From Methylophaga sp. (lineage in GTDB: Bacteria; Pseudomonadota; Gammaproteobacteria; Nitrosococcales; Methylophagaceae), in NCBI GenBank assembly GCA_020831825.1, contig JAFIFW010000019.1:62001-126000 (forward strand): a stretch of 64,000 nt of DNA, read 5' to 3'. The notes beneath the pieces were generated by a model. The model was not told the DNA's origin, did not search any database, and saw only the letters and a program-made list of their open reading frames with translations. Within the stretch, counting starts at the first letter, position 1, and every line of letters begins with the position of its first letter. Shown here piece after piece: positions 46,185-56,490 of the stretch. Made by a program: the position numbers and the translations under genes.

Positions 46185-48555
46185 AAGCTCAGAGACAGAA
46201 ACATCACAACCGCTGGATCAGGATTTGTTAGGCAAGATGCACGCTTACTGGCGAGCTGCCAACTATCTCTCCGTCGGTCAAATTTATCTATTCGATAATC
46301 CTTTGTTAAAGCAACCGCTTGAGGCGGCTCATATCAAGCCTCGTTTGCTGGGACACTGGGGCACCACGCCCGGGCTCAACTTTATCTATGTGCATCTCAA
46401 TCGGGTCATCAAACAACATGATCTGAATGTGATTTATATTGCCGGTCCGGGACATGGTGGACCGGCATTGGTTGCCAACACCTATCTGGAAGGCAGCTAT
46501 ACAGAAACCTACCCGGAAATTTCACAGGACGAAGCAGGCATGAAACGCCTGTTCAAACAATTTTCGTTTCCGGGCGGTGTGCCAAGCCATGTTGCGCCGG
46601 AAACACCCGGCTCGATTCATGAAGGCGGTGAACTGGGTTATGCCTTGTCTCATGCCTATGGTGCAGCCTTTGATAATCCTGATTTGATTGTGGCCTGTGT
46701 GGTTGGTGATGGCGAGGCTGAAACCGGTGCCTTGGCAACCAGTTGGCATTCCAACAAGTTTCTTAATCCACAACAAGACGGTGCCGTGTTACCCATCCTG
46801 CATCTCAATGGCTATAAAATCGCCAGCCCGACCATATTGGCTCGAATTCCTGATGACGAGTTGCATGCCTTGTTTTATGGCTATGGTTATACGCCGTACT
46901 TTGTCGAAGGCGATGATCCGCAGCAGATGCATCAACTGATGGCCGCTACCATGGATAAAGCGATAGCACAGATTCAGCAGATCCAGAACGATGCGCGGCA
47001 ACACGGCGTAACTCAGCGACCACACTGGCCGATGATTATCCTGCGTTCACCCAAAGGCTGGACCGGCCCGGAATCGGTAGATGGTAAAAAAACCGAAGGC
47101 ACTTTCCGTTCTCATCAGGTACCCATGGGCGATATGGATCAGCAAAATCATATCGAGATCCTCAACACATGGCTGCAAAGCTATCGACCTGAGCAGTTAT
47201 TTGATCAAAACGGCAGACTGGTACCGGAAGTGGCGGCATTGGCGCCAACTGGTAATCGTCGTATGGGTGCCAATCCCCATGCCAATGGCGGTCAGTTGCT
47301 GCAGGATCTGATCATGCCAGATTTTCGTGATTATGCTGTGGCAGTCAGCAAACCTGGTGGCACAAAAGCCGAAGCCACACGCGAGATGGGCAAGTTTCTG
47401 CGTGATGTGATGCAACACAATCTGACTGCGAATAATTTCCGCTTGTTCAGTCCAGACGAAAATAACTCCAATCGCTGGCAGGATGTGCTGGATGTGACCG
47501 GCAGAATCTGGATGGGTGAGATGCTGCCCGGCGATGACAAATTAGCAGTGGATGGCCGAGTGATGGAAATGCTCAGCGAGCATCAATGTCAGGGCTGGCT
47601 GGAAGGGTATCTGCTAACTGGCCGACACGGGTTTTTCTCATGTTATGAGGCATTTATTCATATCATCGACTCGATGTTTAATCAGCACGCCAAATGGCTG
47701 AAGATCTGTAATCAGATCCCCTGGCGCAAACCGATTGCCTCATTAAATTATCTCTTGTCATCACATGTCTGGCGACAGGATCACAACGGCTTTTCGCATC
47801 AAGACCCGGGTTTTATCGATCATGTGGTCAATAAAAAAGCCGAAGTGGTCAGGGTTTATCTGCCACCTGATGCAAACACGCTTTTATCAGTGACTGATCA
47901 CTGTCTGCGCAGCCGCAACTATGTCAATGTGGTTGTGGCTGGCAAGCAACCTTCGCCGCAATGGCTGGATATGGAATCGGCGGTCAAACATTGCACGGCA
48001 GGTATCGGCGTTTGGGAGTGGGCCAGTAATGATGCCGGCCAGTCACCGGATCTGGTGATGGCCTGTTGTGGTGATGTGCCGACCATGGAGACGCTGGCGG
48101 CAGTGAAGCTGTTGAATGCGCTGTTACCCGAACTGAAAATCCGCGTGATTAATGTGGTGGACTTGATGAAACTGCAATCGCCCAGCGAACATCCGCATGG
48201 GCTCGAGGACGATGCTTTTGATAGTTTATTCACCCAGGATAAACCGGTGATTTTTGCCTATCATGGCTACCCGATGCTGATCCATCGGTTGACCTATCGG
48301 CGTACCAATCATAAAAATCTGCATGTCCATGGTTTCAAGGAAGAGGGCACCACCACGACGCCATTTGATATGACCGTGATCAATGATCTGGACAGATTTC
48401 ATCTGGTGCAGAATGCCGTTCGGTACTTACCGCAAATCGGAGATCAAAAGCGAGCAGAAATCGAATCCTTTGTCGAACAGAAACTCGCCGAACACAACCA
48501 GTATATTCGCGAGCATGGTCAGGATTTACCGGAAATTCGTAACTGGCAGTGGTAA
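46174..48555 (+). CDS. xfp: Xylulose-5-phosphate / fructose-6-phosphate phosphoketolase
   Basis: A thiamine-diphosphate enzyme of 793 residues that splits xylulose-5-P (or fructose-6-P) with phosphate to acetyl-P and glyceraldehyde-3-P (or erythrose-4-P). The family's N-terminal [18 protein letters not shown] and [12 protein letters not shown] are present, and [15 protein letters not shown] is the TPP/Mg motif. AAGG precedes the ATG, which lies inside ackA. With ackA this forms a carbon-saving shunt from sugar phosphates to acetyl units. An intrinsic terminator follows. Confidence 0.96.
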   Translation: MKVESSETETSQPLDQDLLGKMHAYWRAANYLSVGQIYLFDNPLLKQPLEAAHIKPRLLGHWGTTPGLNFIYVHLNRVIKQHDLNVIYIAGPGHGGPALVANTYLEGSYTETYPEISQDEAGMKRLFKQFSFPGGVPSHVAPETPGSIHEGGELGYALSHAYGAAFDNPDLIVACVVGDGEAETGALATSWHSNKFLNPQQDGAVLPILHLNGYKIASPTILARIPDDELHALFYGYGYTPYFVEGDDPQQMHQLMAATMDKAIAQIQQIQNDARQHGVTQRPHWPMIILRSPKGWTGPESVDGKKTEGTFRSHQVPMGDMDQQNHIEILNTWLQSYRPEQLFDQNGRLVPEVAALAPTGNRRMGANPHANGGQLLQDLIMPDFRDYAVAVSKPGGTKAEATREMGKFLRDVMQHNLTANNFRLFSPDENNSNRWQDVLDVTGRIWMGEMLPGDDKLAVDGRVMEMLSEHQCQGWLEGYLLTGRHGFFSCYEAFIHIIDSMFNQHAKWLKICNQIPWRKPIASLNYLLSSHVWRQDHNGFSHQDPGFIDHVVNKKAEVVRVYLPPDANTLLSVTDHCLRSRNYVNVVVAGKQPSPQWLDMESAVKHCTAGIGVWEWASNDAGQSPDLVMACCGDVPTMETLAAVKLLNALLPELKIRVINVVDLMKLQSPSEHPHGLEDDAFDSLFTQDKPVIFAYHGYPMLIHRLTYRRTNHKNLHVHGFKEEGTTTTPFDMTVINDLDRFHLVQNAVRYLPQIGDQKRAEIESFVEQKLAEHNQYIREHGQDLPEIRNWQW

Positions 48556-48565
48556 AAAAACAGCA

Positions 48566-48596
48566 CCCTTGCCTGATCGGTCAGGCAAGGGCTTTT
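48566..48596. terminator. Bidirectional rho-independent terminator between xfp and folD
   Basis: A perfect 11-bp stem (CCCTTGCCTGA / TCAGGCAAGGG, loop TCGG) lies between two convergent genes, with TTTT after it on the plus strand and an A7 run before it that supplies a T run on the minus strand. It starts 10 bases past the xfp stop and ends about at the folD stop. Confidence 0.92.
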
Positions 48597-48597
48597 G

Positions 48598-49452
48598 TTA
48601 GATGTGCAGGTGCTCTGCAGCAAACAGGGTGTTTTCCAGCAGCGTCGCTACCGTCATGGGGCCCACACCACCCGGAACGGGCGTAATCCATGACGCTTTT
48701 TTGCTGGCGGTGGCAAATTCCACATCACCGGTTAATTTGCCGTCTTCGAGTCGATTGATACCCACATCAATAACCACGGCACCATCGCGGACCCATTCGC
48801 CGGGAATAAAGCCGGGCTTGCCAACCGCGACCACCAGCACTTCTGCACGGCGCACATGAGACTCCAGATCAGTGGTCATGCGATGACAGACAGTGGTGGT
48901 GCATCCGGCCAGCAATAATTCAAGCGCCATGGGACGGCCGACAATGTTTGAAGCGCCGACAACAACTGCTTCCTTGCCCTTGAGCTCAATGCCAGTGCTC
49001 TGCAGCATGGTAATGACGCCCTTGGGTGTGCATGGGCGCAGTTGCGGGTTGCGTTGCGCCAATCGGCCGATATTATAAGGATGGAAACCATCAACATCCT
49101 TATGTGGCGCAATATGTTCAATCACTGCATCAGCATTGATATGAGCAGGTAGAGGCAGTTGAACCAGAATGCCATCAATCTCGTCATCATTGTTGAGGCG
49201 GTCAATCAGCGTAAGCAGGGCTTCCTGAGTGGTGTCTTCCGGCAGGTCAAAGGACTCTGATTTGAATCCAACTTCTTCACAACTGCGACGTTTGCTGCCC
49301 ACGTAAACCTGCGAAGCGGGATTGTCGCCAATCAACACCACAGCCAGTCCGGGAATACGTTTTCCAGTTGCCAGCCGCATCTGTGTGGCAGCCTTAATCT
49401 TTTGTTTGAGTTCGGCGGCAATTGCCTTGCCATCAATGATATTCGCAGTCAT
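48598..49452 (-). CDS. folD: Methylenetetrahydrofolate dehydrogenase / cyclohydrolase FolD
   Basis: Bifunctional enzyme of one-carbon metabolism: oxidises 5,10-methylene-THF to methenyl-THF with NADP and hydrolyses it to 10-formyl-THF. The 284-residue protein has [19 protein letters not shown] with the catalytic Lys region, [27 protein letters not shown] (Rossmann loop) and the C-terminal [18 protein letters not shown]. It converges with xfp. In E. coli folD also lies near cysS. Confidence 0.97.
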   Translation of the reverse strand: MTANIIDGKAIAAELKQKIKAATQMRLATGKRIPGLAVVLIGDNPASQVYVGSKRRSCEEVGFKSESFDLPEDTTQEALLTLIDRLNNDDEIDGILVQLPLPAHINADAVIEHIAPHKDVDGFHPYNIGRLAQRNPQLRPCTPKGVITMLQSTGIELKGKEAVVVGASNIVGRPMALELLLAGCTTTVCHRMTTDLESHVRRAEVLVVAVGKPGFIPGEWVRDGAVVIDVGINRLEDGKLTGDVEFATASKKASWITPVPGGVGPMTVATLLENTLFAAEHLHI

Positions 49453-49529
49453 CTACGCGGTCCCGACCAATTCAAAAGCGGCTATGATCGCACGTTGTCA
49501 GGATGACAGCAAAAATTATCAATGAGTGG

Positions 49530-49558
49530 TTGACTCACTTGGTAGCGCGGAGTATTAT
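49530..49558 (+). promoter_or_regulatory. Sigma70 promoter of the tRNA-Pro gene
   Basis: TTGACT (49530-49535), a 17-base spacer and TATTAT (49553-49558) form a near-consensus promoter 36 bases before tRNA-Pro. The folD start is on the other strand at 49452, so the 140-base gap is a divergent control region. Confidence 0.75.
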
Positions 49559-49593
49559 TTCGCCTTCTTTGGGGATGTACTCCTTCGAAACGT

Positions 49594-49670
<77 letters not shown>

Positions 49671-49711
49671 TTTAAAGTTTTTTCTCAAGTCCTCGCTTAG
49701 ATAAATTCAAT

Positions 49712-49788
49712 GCGCCCGTAGCTCATCTGGATAGAGCATCGGCCTTCTAAGCCGAGGGTAGCAGGTTCGAGTCCTGCCGGGCGTGCCA
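49712..49788 (+). tRNA. tRNA-Arg (anticodon TCT)
   Basis: A 77-base cloverleaf: acceptor GCGCCCG pairs with CGGGCGT (terminal G-U pair), anticodon stem TCGGC/GCCGA with loop CTTCTAA (anticodon TCT), T-arm with GTTCGAGTC, discriminator G and encoded CCA. It lies 41 bases after tRNA-Pro and presumably shares its promoter. Confidence 0.96.
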
Positions 49789-49939
49789 CTCTTCTCCTCA
49801 GCAAAATCATCCAAAAACACGACACATGCATTTGTTGCATACAATCTGACGTGGAATAATCTGCACTTGTTTCACCATGTACTGCACTCATGATCGCAGT
49901 GCGAAAACAACAGACTCTAATCGCCACAAGGATTTGCAT

Positions 49940-51877
49940 TTGAAAGTTCGTGCCCCCATCGCGGCCATTTGCCAATGGTTTTTGACTCGACCGCGCTCGG
50001 TTAAGCGAGTGATCAGCCTCTCGGTGGATGTCTTTGCTGTCTGTTTTGCTCTCTGGCTGGCATTTTCGCTTCGACTCAGCACGCTGTTTGTACCGCCATC
50101 ACATCAATGGTGGCTGTTTCCTGCGGCTGTTTTGCTGGCCCTTCCGGTGTTTATCAGATTCGGACTGTATCGTGCCGTGATTCGCTATATCGGCATGGAT
50201 GCAATATGGGCAATTATTCGTGCCGTATTGTTGTTCACCTTGTTGTTCATGGCGCTGGTGCTGTTTGCCGGACCGCTGGCGGGTGTGGTACCTCGAACCG
50301 TATTTGTTATCAATGCGATCTTGTTGTTGATTCTGACTGGCGGGACGCGATTGCTGGCACGATGGGTGTTTACACGTAGCAGTGATATCAAACGGCTTAA
50401 CCTCAGGAGCCGCAGACACATTCCGCCGGTGATTATTTACGGTGCTGGCCAGGCGGGTGCGCAACTGGCAGCGATGTTAAAGATGAGCAATCAGTTGAAT
50501 CCGGTTGCCTTTATTGATGATGCGCCTTCGTTGCACAAGCAGGTCATTAACGGGATTGTGGTACATCCTTTCGAAAACCTTACCGCATTGATGGATAAAT
50601 ACCGTGTTCGTGACGTGTTACTGGCGATGCCATCTTTGTCACGTAGTGCTCGTAACGAGATTATTGAAAAACTGGAATCCTATCCGGTGCATGTACGAAC
50701 ATTGCCGGACCTTATTGATCTTGCCGAAGGGCGCATCAGTGTGTCAGATATCCGGGAGGTCGATATTGCTGACCTGCTTGGCCGTGAACCTGTCGCGCCT
50801 CAACAGGATCTGTTGGAAGCAAACATCCGTGACAAGGTCGTCATGGTCACCGGGGCGGGGGGGTCTATCGGATCTGAACTTTGCCGACAGATTATTCGCC
50901 TGTCGCCACGATATCTGATTCTCTACGAAATCAATGAGTTTGCCCTGTACAACATTGAACAGGAATTGCGCCAGACGATCAGTCACGATGCCTTGGTGGT
51001 GATCCTGGGCTCGGTGCTGGATCAAGCCCGGCTAAACAAAGTGTGTCGTCGTTTCTCGGTGAATACCATCTACCATGCAGCTGCCTACAAGCATGTACCA
51101 ATGGTGGAAAAAAATATTCGTGAGGGCATACGTAACAACGTGTTTGGCACGCTCAACTGTGCGCAGTCAGCGATTGAGTGTGGTGTTGAAACATTTGTGC
51201 TGATCTCAACCGACAAAGCTGTTCGCCCGACCAATACCATGGGCGCCAGTAAGCGTTTGGCCGAGCTGGTGTTACAAGGATTGGCTGCGGATAAACAGGC
51301 ACATTGCCATACCCGGTTTACCATGGTTCGATTCGGTAACGTGCTGGATTCATCCGGCTCTGTGGTGCCGCTGTTTCGTCAGCAAATTGCCTCCGGTGGA
51401 CCGGTAACCGTGACCCATCCTGAAATCATTCGTTATTTCATGACGATTCCGGAAGCGGCAACACTGGTGATACAGGCCGGTGCACTGGGGCAGGGCGGTG
51501 ATGTATTTGTCTTGGATATGGGCACACCAGTGAAGATTGTTGATCTGGCAAGACGCATGATTCATCTCAGTGGTTTTACTGTCCGAGATTCAAAACATCC
51601 TGATGGAGATATCGAAATTATTTTCACAGGCCTTCGACATGGCGAGAAGCTCTACGAGGAGTTGCTGATTGGCGACAACGACACGCCCACCGTGCACTCC
51701 AAAATCATGACAGCCAATGAACGCATCATTCCTTGGGCTGAGCTGGGCACTATCCTGCAAGATCTGGAAAAAGCAGTAATTGAGGATGATTACCAAGCAG
51801 TCAGACAATTGCTTTGTGATCATGTCGATGGCTATCAACCCCAATGTGATATCGAAGACTGGTTAAGGCCTGATTAA
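49940..51877 (+). CDS. PglF/CapD-type UDP-sugar 4,6-dehydratase/epimerase, membrane-bound
   Basis: A membrane-anchored nucleotide-sugar-modifying enzyme. N-terminal helices (e.g. LSVDVFAVCFALWLAFSL) are followed by a CoA-binding-like Rossmann domain (VIIYGAGQAGAQLAAML) and a short-chain dehydrogenase domain with VTGAGGSIGSELC, HAAAYKHVPMVE and STDKAVRPTN. These enzymes make UDP-4-keto-6-deoxy-sugars for glycans. I prefer TTG at 49940 as start since AAGGA lies 7 bases before it; an ATG at 49877 in the same frame has no ribosome site but would add only 21 residues. First gene of the polysaccharide locus, just after the tRNAs. Confidence 0.9.
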   Translation: MKVRAPIAAICQWFLTRPRSVKRVISLSVDVFAVCFALWLAFSLRLSTLFVPPSHQWWLFPAAVLLALPVFIRFGLYRAVIRYIGMDAIWAIIRAVLLFTLLFMALVLFAGPLAGVVPRTVFVINAILLLILTGGTRLLARWVFTRSSDIKRLNLRSRRHIPPVIIYGAGQAGAQLAAMLKMSNQLNPVAFIDDAPSLHKQVINGIVVHPFENLTALMDKYRVRDVLLAMPSLSRSARNEIIEKLESYPVHVRTLPDLIDLAEGRISVSDIREVDIADLLGREPVAPQQDLLEANIRDKVVMVTGAGGSIGSELCRQIIRLSPRYLILYEINEFALYNIEQELRQTISHDALVVILGSVLDQARLNKVCRRFSVNTIYHAAAYKHVPMVEKNIREGIRNNVFGTLNCAQSAIECGVETFVLISTDKAVRPTNTMGASKRLAELVLQGLAADKQAHCHTRFTMVRFGNVLDSSGSVVPLFRQQIASGGPVTVTHPEIIRYFMTIPEAATLVIQAGALGQGGDVFVLDMGTPVKIVDLARRMIHLSGFTVRDSKHPDGDIEIIFTGLRHGEKLYEELLIGDNDTPTVHSKIMTANERIIPWAELGTILQDLEKAVIEDDYQAVRQLLCDHVDGYQPQCDIEDWLRPD

Positions 51878-51926
51878 GCCTGCTCAGGTATAATCTTCGT
51901 TTGCAACCAGCAGGAGAGTTAAACAG

Positions 51927-53939
51927 GTGTGCGGAATTGTTGGCGGTATCGCCGAGAGGAATGTGGCGCCGATCTTATTGGAAGGTTTACGCCGTCTGGA
52001 ATATCGCGGATATGATTCATCAGGCATGGCCCTGCTTGATTCAGAAGCTGAACTGCGCCGAGTACGATCGCTTGGCAAAATAAAACAACTCGAACAAAAA
52101 ATTGATGTGCTGGCACAGCCTTTTGCCGGACAACTTGGCATCGCGCACACGCGCTGGGCCACGCACGGCATTCCTGCCGAACATAATGCCCATCCGCATA
52201 TTTGTAACCATCGAGTTGCGGTGGTTCACAACGGCATTATCGAAAATTATCAATCACTCAAAACCAGACAGATTGAGCAGGGTTACCGCTTCACATCTGA
52301 AACAGACACCGAAGTGGTGGCGCATGCCATCTATCATTACCTCGCGGGCGGTGAACTTTCGGCATCCCCCGATAATTCAGACAGTCAGTCTGATTCAAGC
52401 ATTCAAGCCAGCAAAGGCTTGTTTCAGGCTGTGATTCGGGCTGTTGCTGATTTTGAGGGCGCTTATGCGCTGGGCGTGGTCACTACCGATGATCCAGATA
52501 CCTTGGTCGCTGCACGAAAAGGCAGCCCACTGGTCATTGGCATTGGTATCGGTGAGCATTTTATTGCCTCGGATGTTTCGGCCTTGTTACCAGTGACCCA
52601 GAACTTTATTTTTCTGGAAGATGGTGATGTTGCTCAACTGACCCGGGACAGCGTGAAAATTTTCAGTACTGTGGCGGGGGAATGGGTAGATCGTCCCGTC
52701 AAGCAGTCCTCACTGAACATCACAGCGGTTGAGTTGGGCGAACATCGCCATTACATGCACAAGGAAATTTTTGAACAACCGCAGGCGGTGATCGACACGC
52801 TTGAAGGTCGCATTACCCAGGAACAGGTATTAGTTTCCAGTTTCGGCCATCAGGCTGAGGCAGTGTTTGCCCAGATAGAGCGTCTACATATTATTGCCTG
52901 TGGCACCAGTTATCATGCCGGAATGGTCGCCAAATACTGGGCGGAAGATATTATTCGCATGCCGTGTCAGGTTGAAGTGGCCAGTGAGTTTCGCTATCGC
53001 CACCCGGTGATTGAGAACAACACCCTGTTTGTCACCATCAGTCAGTCGGGCGAAACAGCCGATACGCTGGCCGCTTTGCTGCAAATCAAGGCATTGCGTC
53101 AGCAACAGTCGGTTGAAATAACCGCGACAGCGGAGCCGGAACAATTCAACTCAAATGATGAATACGGCTGGCACATGACTGACAGCCATCAGGCACAGCT
53201 ATCTCATGTACCAACGCTGACTATCTGTAATGTTGCAGAAAGCAGCCTGACCCGTGAAGCAGATATGGTGTTTCTGACCCATGCGGGGCCAGAGATTGGC
53301 GTTGCATCCACCAAGGCATTCACCACGCAACTGGTGGCGCTGGCTTTGCTGCTGACCAGTATTGGCAAAGTTAAAAATACACTGCCACATGCGCGGGAAA
53401 AATTGATCACCAGTGGGCTGCAAAAACTGCCAAATCTGATTCAGCAGGCTTTAATGCATGAGCAGGAAATCATCGACATTGCAGAAACCTTTGCCGACAA
53501 ACAGCATGCACTGTTTCTGGGGCGGGGCACCATGTATCCCATCGCCATGGAAGGTGCACTCAAGCTCAAGGAAATCAGCTATATTCACGCAGAAGCCTAT
53601 CCAGCCGGGGAGTTAAAACACGGACCTTTGGCACTGATAGATGAAAACATGCCGGTAATAGCTATTGCGCCACTGGATGATTTGCTGGAAAAACTCAAAT
53701 CAAACCTGCAGGAAGTCAAAGCCCGTGGTGGCCAGATGATTGTGTTTGAGGATGAACGATCAGATATCAGCTCGGATAGCGGCTTCAAGGTAGTCAAGGC
53801 AACCACCAATGTCGGTCGTATTACTGCACCGATTACCTACAATATTTTGCTGCAGTTACTCAGCTATCATGTTGCACTCATCAAAGGCACCGATGTTGAC
53901 CAGCCACGCAATCTGGCCAAATCAGTCACGGTAGAGTAA
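51927..53939 (+). CDS. glmS: Glutamine-fructose-6-phosphate aminotransferase (isomerising)
   Basis: Makes glucosamine-6-P, the entry to amino-sugar synthesis. Starts with GTG (AGGAG upstream) so that Cys2 (MCGIVGG) becomes the N-terminal nucleophile of the glutaminase domain; the SIS domains show IACGTSYHAGMVAKYWAED, SQSGETADT, STKAFTTQL and the tail DQPRNLAKSVTVE. It is 670 residues, about 60 longer than usual: a Ser/Asp/Gln-rich insert follows HYLAGGEL in the glutaminase domain and about 35 residues interrupt SIS1 between LAALLQIKAL and LTICNVAESSLTREAD. Core motifs are intact. Confidence 0.95.
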   Translation: MCGIVGGIAERNVAPILLEGLRRLEYRGYDSSGMALLDSEAELRRVRSLGKIKQLEQKIDVLAQPFAGQLGIAHTRWATHGIPAEHNAHPHICNHRVAVVHNGIIENYQSLKTRQIEQGYRFTSETDTEVVAHAIYHYLAGGELSASPDNSDSQSDSSIQASKGLFQAVIRAVADFEGAYALGVVTTDDPDTLVAARKGSPLVIGIGIGEHFIASDVSALLPVTQNFIFLEDGDVAQLTRDSVKIFSTVAGEWVDRPVKQSSLNITAVELGEHRHYMHKEIFEQPQAVIDTLEGRITQEQVLVSSFGHQAEAVFAQIERLHIIACGTSYHAGMVAKYWAEDIIRMPCQVEVASEFRYRHPVIENNTLFVTISQSGETADTLAALLQIKALRQQQSVEITATAEPEQFNSNDEYGWHMTDSHQAQLSHVPTLTICNVAESSLTREADMVFLTHAGPEIGVASTKAFTTQLVALALLLTSIGKVKNTLPHAREKLITSGLQKLPNLIQQALMHEQEIIDIAETFADKQHALFLGRGTMYPIAMEGALKLKEISYIHAEAYPAGELKHGPLALIDENMPVIAIAPLDDLLEKLKSNLQEVKARGGQMIVFEDERSDISSDSGFKVVKATTNVGRITAPITYNILLQLLSYHVALIKGTDVDQPRNLAKSVTVE

Positions 53940-54097
53940 TACTGTGTTGATACTTTTAGAGGCGCGGCATAGCAGCTATTTGACTAAACAATGCGAAGTA
54001 AAAAACAACGCTATTACAACCAAAGCATAATCGTCACCGACGTAAGCTATGGCAATGATTAATCTGTTACACATACGAGTTATTTAAGGGATTGCCA

Positions 54098-55336
54098 ATG
54101 AAAATTGCAGTTGCAGGCACAGGATATGTTGGACTCTCGCTGGCGGTACTGCTGGCACAACATCACGAAGTGGTGGCACTGGATATCATCCAGGACAAAG
54201 TGGATCTGCTGAACAACAAGAAATCGCCGATTATTGATGCCGAAATCGAGAATTTTCTGGCAAACAAGTCATTAAACCTCACTGCAACACTCGACAAACA
54301 TCAGGCATACAACAATGCGGATTTTGTCATCATTGCCACACCAACTGATTATGATCCAGAAACCAACTACTTCAACACCAAAAGCGTTGAGGCAGTTATA
54401 GAGGATGTGATTGCAATTAATCCGAATGCCGTCATGGTCATCAAATCGACGGTGCCGGTGGGCTATACAGAATCAGTCAAGAAACGTTTCTCAAATACTG
54501 CAAATGAAAGTGGTCATCCCGAGCGCAGTCGAGGGATCTCGAAAGATGCTTCCATTGAAACTGGCATTCCAAATATCATCTTCTCGCCTGAGTTTCTGCG
54601 TGAAGGCAAAGCGCTTTACGATAATCTCTACCCCTCACGCATTGTTGTGGGTGAATGCAGCGAACGGGCTGAACAATTTGCACAGCTACTGCTGGAAGGT
54701 GCGGCCAAGCAGGAAGTCCCCGTGTTGTTTACGAATTCAACAGAAGCCGAAGCCATCAAGCTGTTTTCGAACACATACCTCGCGATGCGGGTTGCCTACT
54801 TTAACGAACTGGACAGCTATGCTGAAACCCATGGCCTGGATACCCGGCAGATTATCGAAGGTGTCGGCCTGGACCCGCGTATTGGCAATCACTACAACAA
54901 TCCATCCTTTGGTTACGGCGGCTACTGTTTGCCCAAAGATACCAAACAACTGCTGGCCAATTATCAAAATGTGCCCAACAACCTGATCTCGGCCATTGTC
55001 GATGCCAATACCACACGCAAGGATTTTGTGGCCGAGCAAGTCATCAGAAAAAAGCCAAAAGTCGTGGGTATTTTCCGACTGGTCATGAAGCAAGGCTCCG
55101 ACAACTTCCGGGCCTCGGCAATTCAAGGCATCATGAAACGTATCAAAGCCAAAGGCATTGAGGTTGTCATTTATGAGCCTGTGCTTGAACAAGCCGAGTT
55201 TTTCAATTCAAAAGTCATCAAGGATTTGCAGGCTTTTAAAGAACTGTCAGACGTCATCATTGCCAACCGAATGACCGATGAACTGCTGGATATCAGTCGC
55301 AAGGTCTACACACGTGATCTGTTTGGCAAGGATTAG
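54098..55336 (+). CDS. ugd: UDP-glucose 6-dehydrogenase with in-frame repeat insertion
   Basis: Oxidises UDP-glucose to UDP-glucuronate. The NAD site is [14 protein letters not shown]; Lys221 in AEAIKLFSN and Cys277 in [10 protein letters not shown] are the catalytic residues. At 412 residues it is about 25 longer than E. coli Ugd: between VKKRF and [14 protein letters not shown] lies a segment containing [11 protein letters not shown] encoded by a palindromic repeat (54513-54539) of the same kind as in the arrays downstream. Start ATG at 54098 has AAGGG 7 bases upstream; the TTG two codons earlier is unlikely. Enzyme motifs appear intact. Confidence 0.94.
   Translation: MKIAVAGTGYVGLSLAVLLAQHHEVVALDIIQDKVDLLNNKKSPIIDAEIENFLANKSLNLTATLDKHQAYNNADFVIIATPTDYDPETNYFNTKSVEAVIEDVIAINPNAVMVIKSTVPVGYTESVKKRFSNTANESGHPERSRGISKDASIETGIPNIIFSPEFLREGKALYDNLYPSRIVVGECSERAEQFAQLLLEGAAKQEVPVLFTNSTEAEAIKLFSNTYLAMRVAYFNELDSYAETHGLDTRQIIEGVGLDPRIGNHYNNPSFGYGGYCLPKDTKQLLANYQNVPNNLISAIVDANTTRKDFVAEQVIRKKPKVVGIFRLVMKQGSDNFRASAIQGIMKRIKAKGIEVVIYEPVLEQAEFFNSKVIKDLQAFKELSDVIIANRMTDELLDISRKVYTRDLFGKD
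54513..54539 (+). repeat. Palindromic element (ATCCC/GGGAT type) inside ugd
   Basis: A 27-base element of the form GTC-ATCCC...GGGAT-CTC, differing from the array copies at 55453 and 55747 only in the loop. It is read in frame as [10 protein letters not shown] and sits between conserved segments of the enzyme, where relatives have nothing. Confidence 0.85.
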
Positions 55337-55361
55337 CTGAGGCATACTTTTCACTGCCGAG

Positions 55362-55394
55362 CTGGATTGCCACAGCCTGTGGCTTCGCAATGAC
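55362..55394 (-). repeat. Palindromic element (ATTGC/GCAAT type), reverse orientation
   Basis: Read on the minus strand it is GTC-ATTGC...GCAAT-CC, the same family as three copies inside the epimerase gene at 58084, 58843 and 58894. It begins 26 bases after the ugd stop. Confidence 0.75.
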
Positions 55395-55452
55395 AAGTTA
55401 AAAAACAACTTCATTGCGAGTTAATCCGCCGTCATCCCGGGCCTAAATTTTT

Positions 55453-56160
55453 GTCATCCCGAGCTTGTCGAGGGATCTCAAACCACCTTCAACGTCGGCG
55501 CTATAGAAAGACCGTCATTCCGGGAATTGCCTCAGCAATTGCCCGGAATCTATGCAAGGCTTTGGCAAGATAACAACGCCAACAGAAACCCCACAACCGA
55601 ATGTCATTCTGAGCGAAGCCGAAGAATCTCAAACCACTTTTCGAGATGCCTCCGCTGCGGTCGGCATGACAAGGAGGCTGTTATTTCGAGATGCCTCCAC
55701 TGCGATCGGTATGATAAGAAAACTTTCATCCCGCGCCTAAACCTTCGTCATCCCGAGCTTGTCGAGGGATCTCAAACGACCTTCAACGTCGGCACGGTAG
55801 AAAGACCGTCATTCCGGGAATTGCTTCAGCAATTGCTCGGAATCTATGCAAGGCTTTGGCAAGATAACAACGTCAACAGAAACCCCACAACCGAATGTCA
55901 TTCTGAGCGAAGCCGAAGAATCTCAAACCACTTTTCGAGATGCCTCCGCTGCGGTCGGCATGACAAGGAGGCTGTTATTTCGAGATGCCTCCGCCGTGGT
56001 CGGCATGACAGAAAAACTTTCATCCCGCGCCTAAACCTCCGTCATCCCGAGCCTAAATTTTCGTCATCCCGAGTTTGTCGAGGGATCTCAAACCACCTTC
56101 AACGTCGGCACAGTAGAAAGACCGTCATTCCGTGAATTGCCCTAGCGATTACTCGGAATC
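55453..56160 (+). repeat. Array 1 of composite palindromic repeats
   Basis: Two full units and a partial third. A full unit is an ATCCC/GGGAT element (55453, 55747, 56063), then a large hairpin ATTCCGGG...CCCGGAAT (55514-55550, 55808-55844, 56124-56160), a 50-base spacer, an ATTCT/AGAAT element (55603-55630, 55897-55924) and an inverted ATGCC/GGCAT element (55643-55670 and a degenerate copy near 55686-55715). Repeat spacing is 294 then 316 bases. The long open frames here (e.g. 55527-56135) encode only repeat peptides such as VILSEAEES and are not genes. Confidence 0.9.
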
Positions 56161-56174
56161 CATAAGGTATTGCG

Positions 56175-56205
56175 TATTGCGCAATAGGCGCAGGCAGGGT
56201 AAAAT
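56175..56205 (+). promoter_or_regulatory. Promoter and palindromic operator of the toxin-antitoxin operon
   Basis: TTGCGC (56177-56182), a 17-base spacer and TAAAAT (56200-56205) form a promoter 7 bases ahead of the toxin ATG. The -35 lies inside the perfect 12-base palindrome TATTGCGCAATA (56175-56186), preceded by a direct copy of TATTGCG. A palindrome covering the promoter is typical of the site at which an antitoxin represses its own operon. Confidence 0.6.
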
Positions 56206-56211
56206 ACTGTC

Positions 56212-56490
56212 ATGATAAAAAGCTTCAAACATAAAGGACTAGAGAAGTTCTTCACCACAGGAAGCAAGGCTGGAATTCAGGGCAAACATGCTGAAAAGTT
56301 AGCTGATCGATTAGCCTTTTTGCATGCCGCCGCTGATATTGATGATATGGATAAACCGGGCTACAGGCTTCATGCACTTGAAGGAAATTTGAAAGGGCAG
56401 TGGGCTGTGAATGTGTCTGGTAATTGGCGAATTGTGTTTGAATTCAGAGACGGTGATGCATACATCGTCAATTATGAGGATTATCACTAA
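56212..56490 (+). CDS. higB: HigB/RelE-type toxin
   Basis: A 92-residue protein of the HigB (RelE-superfamily) mRNA interferase type: begins MIKSFKHKGLEKFF, has the middle helix KHAEKLADRLAFLHAAADI, GYRLHALEGNLKGQWAVNV and the C-terminal WRIVFEFRDGDAYIVNYEDYH. Such toxins cut mRNA on the ribosome. The stop overlaps the antitoxin start by one base (TAATG), the usual toxin-first order of higBA. The pair is framed by the two repeat arrays. Confidence 0.92.
   Translation: MIKSFKHKGLEKFFTTGSKAGIQGKHAEKLADRLAFLHAAADIDDMDKPGYRLHALEGNLKGQWAVNVSGNWRIVFEFRDGDAYIVNYEDYH

Noticed and set aside
55527-56135. Long plus-strand open frame (202 codons) and shorter nested frames in array 1
   Set aside because: They consist wholly of palindromic repeat units and encode repeat peptides (e.g. 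VILSEAEES, CHSERSRRIS) known as a common source of false gene calls; no ribosome site.
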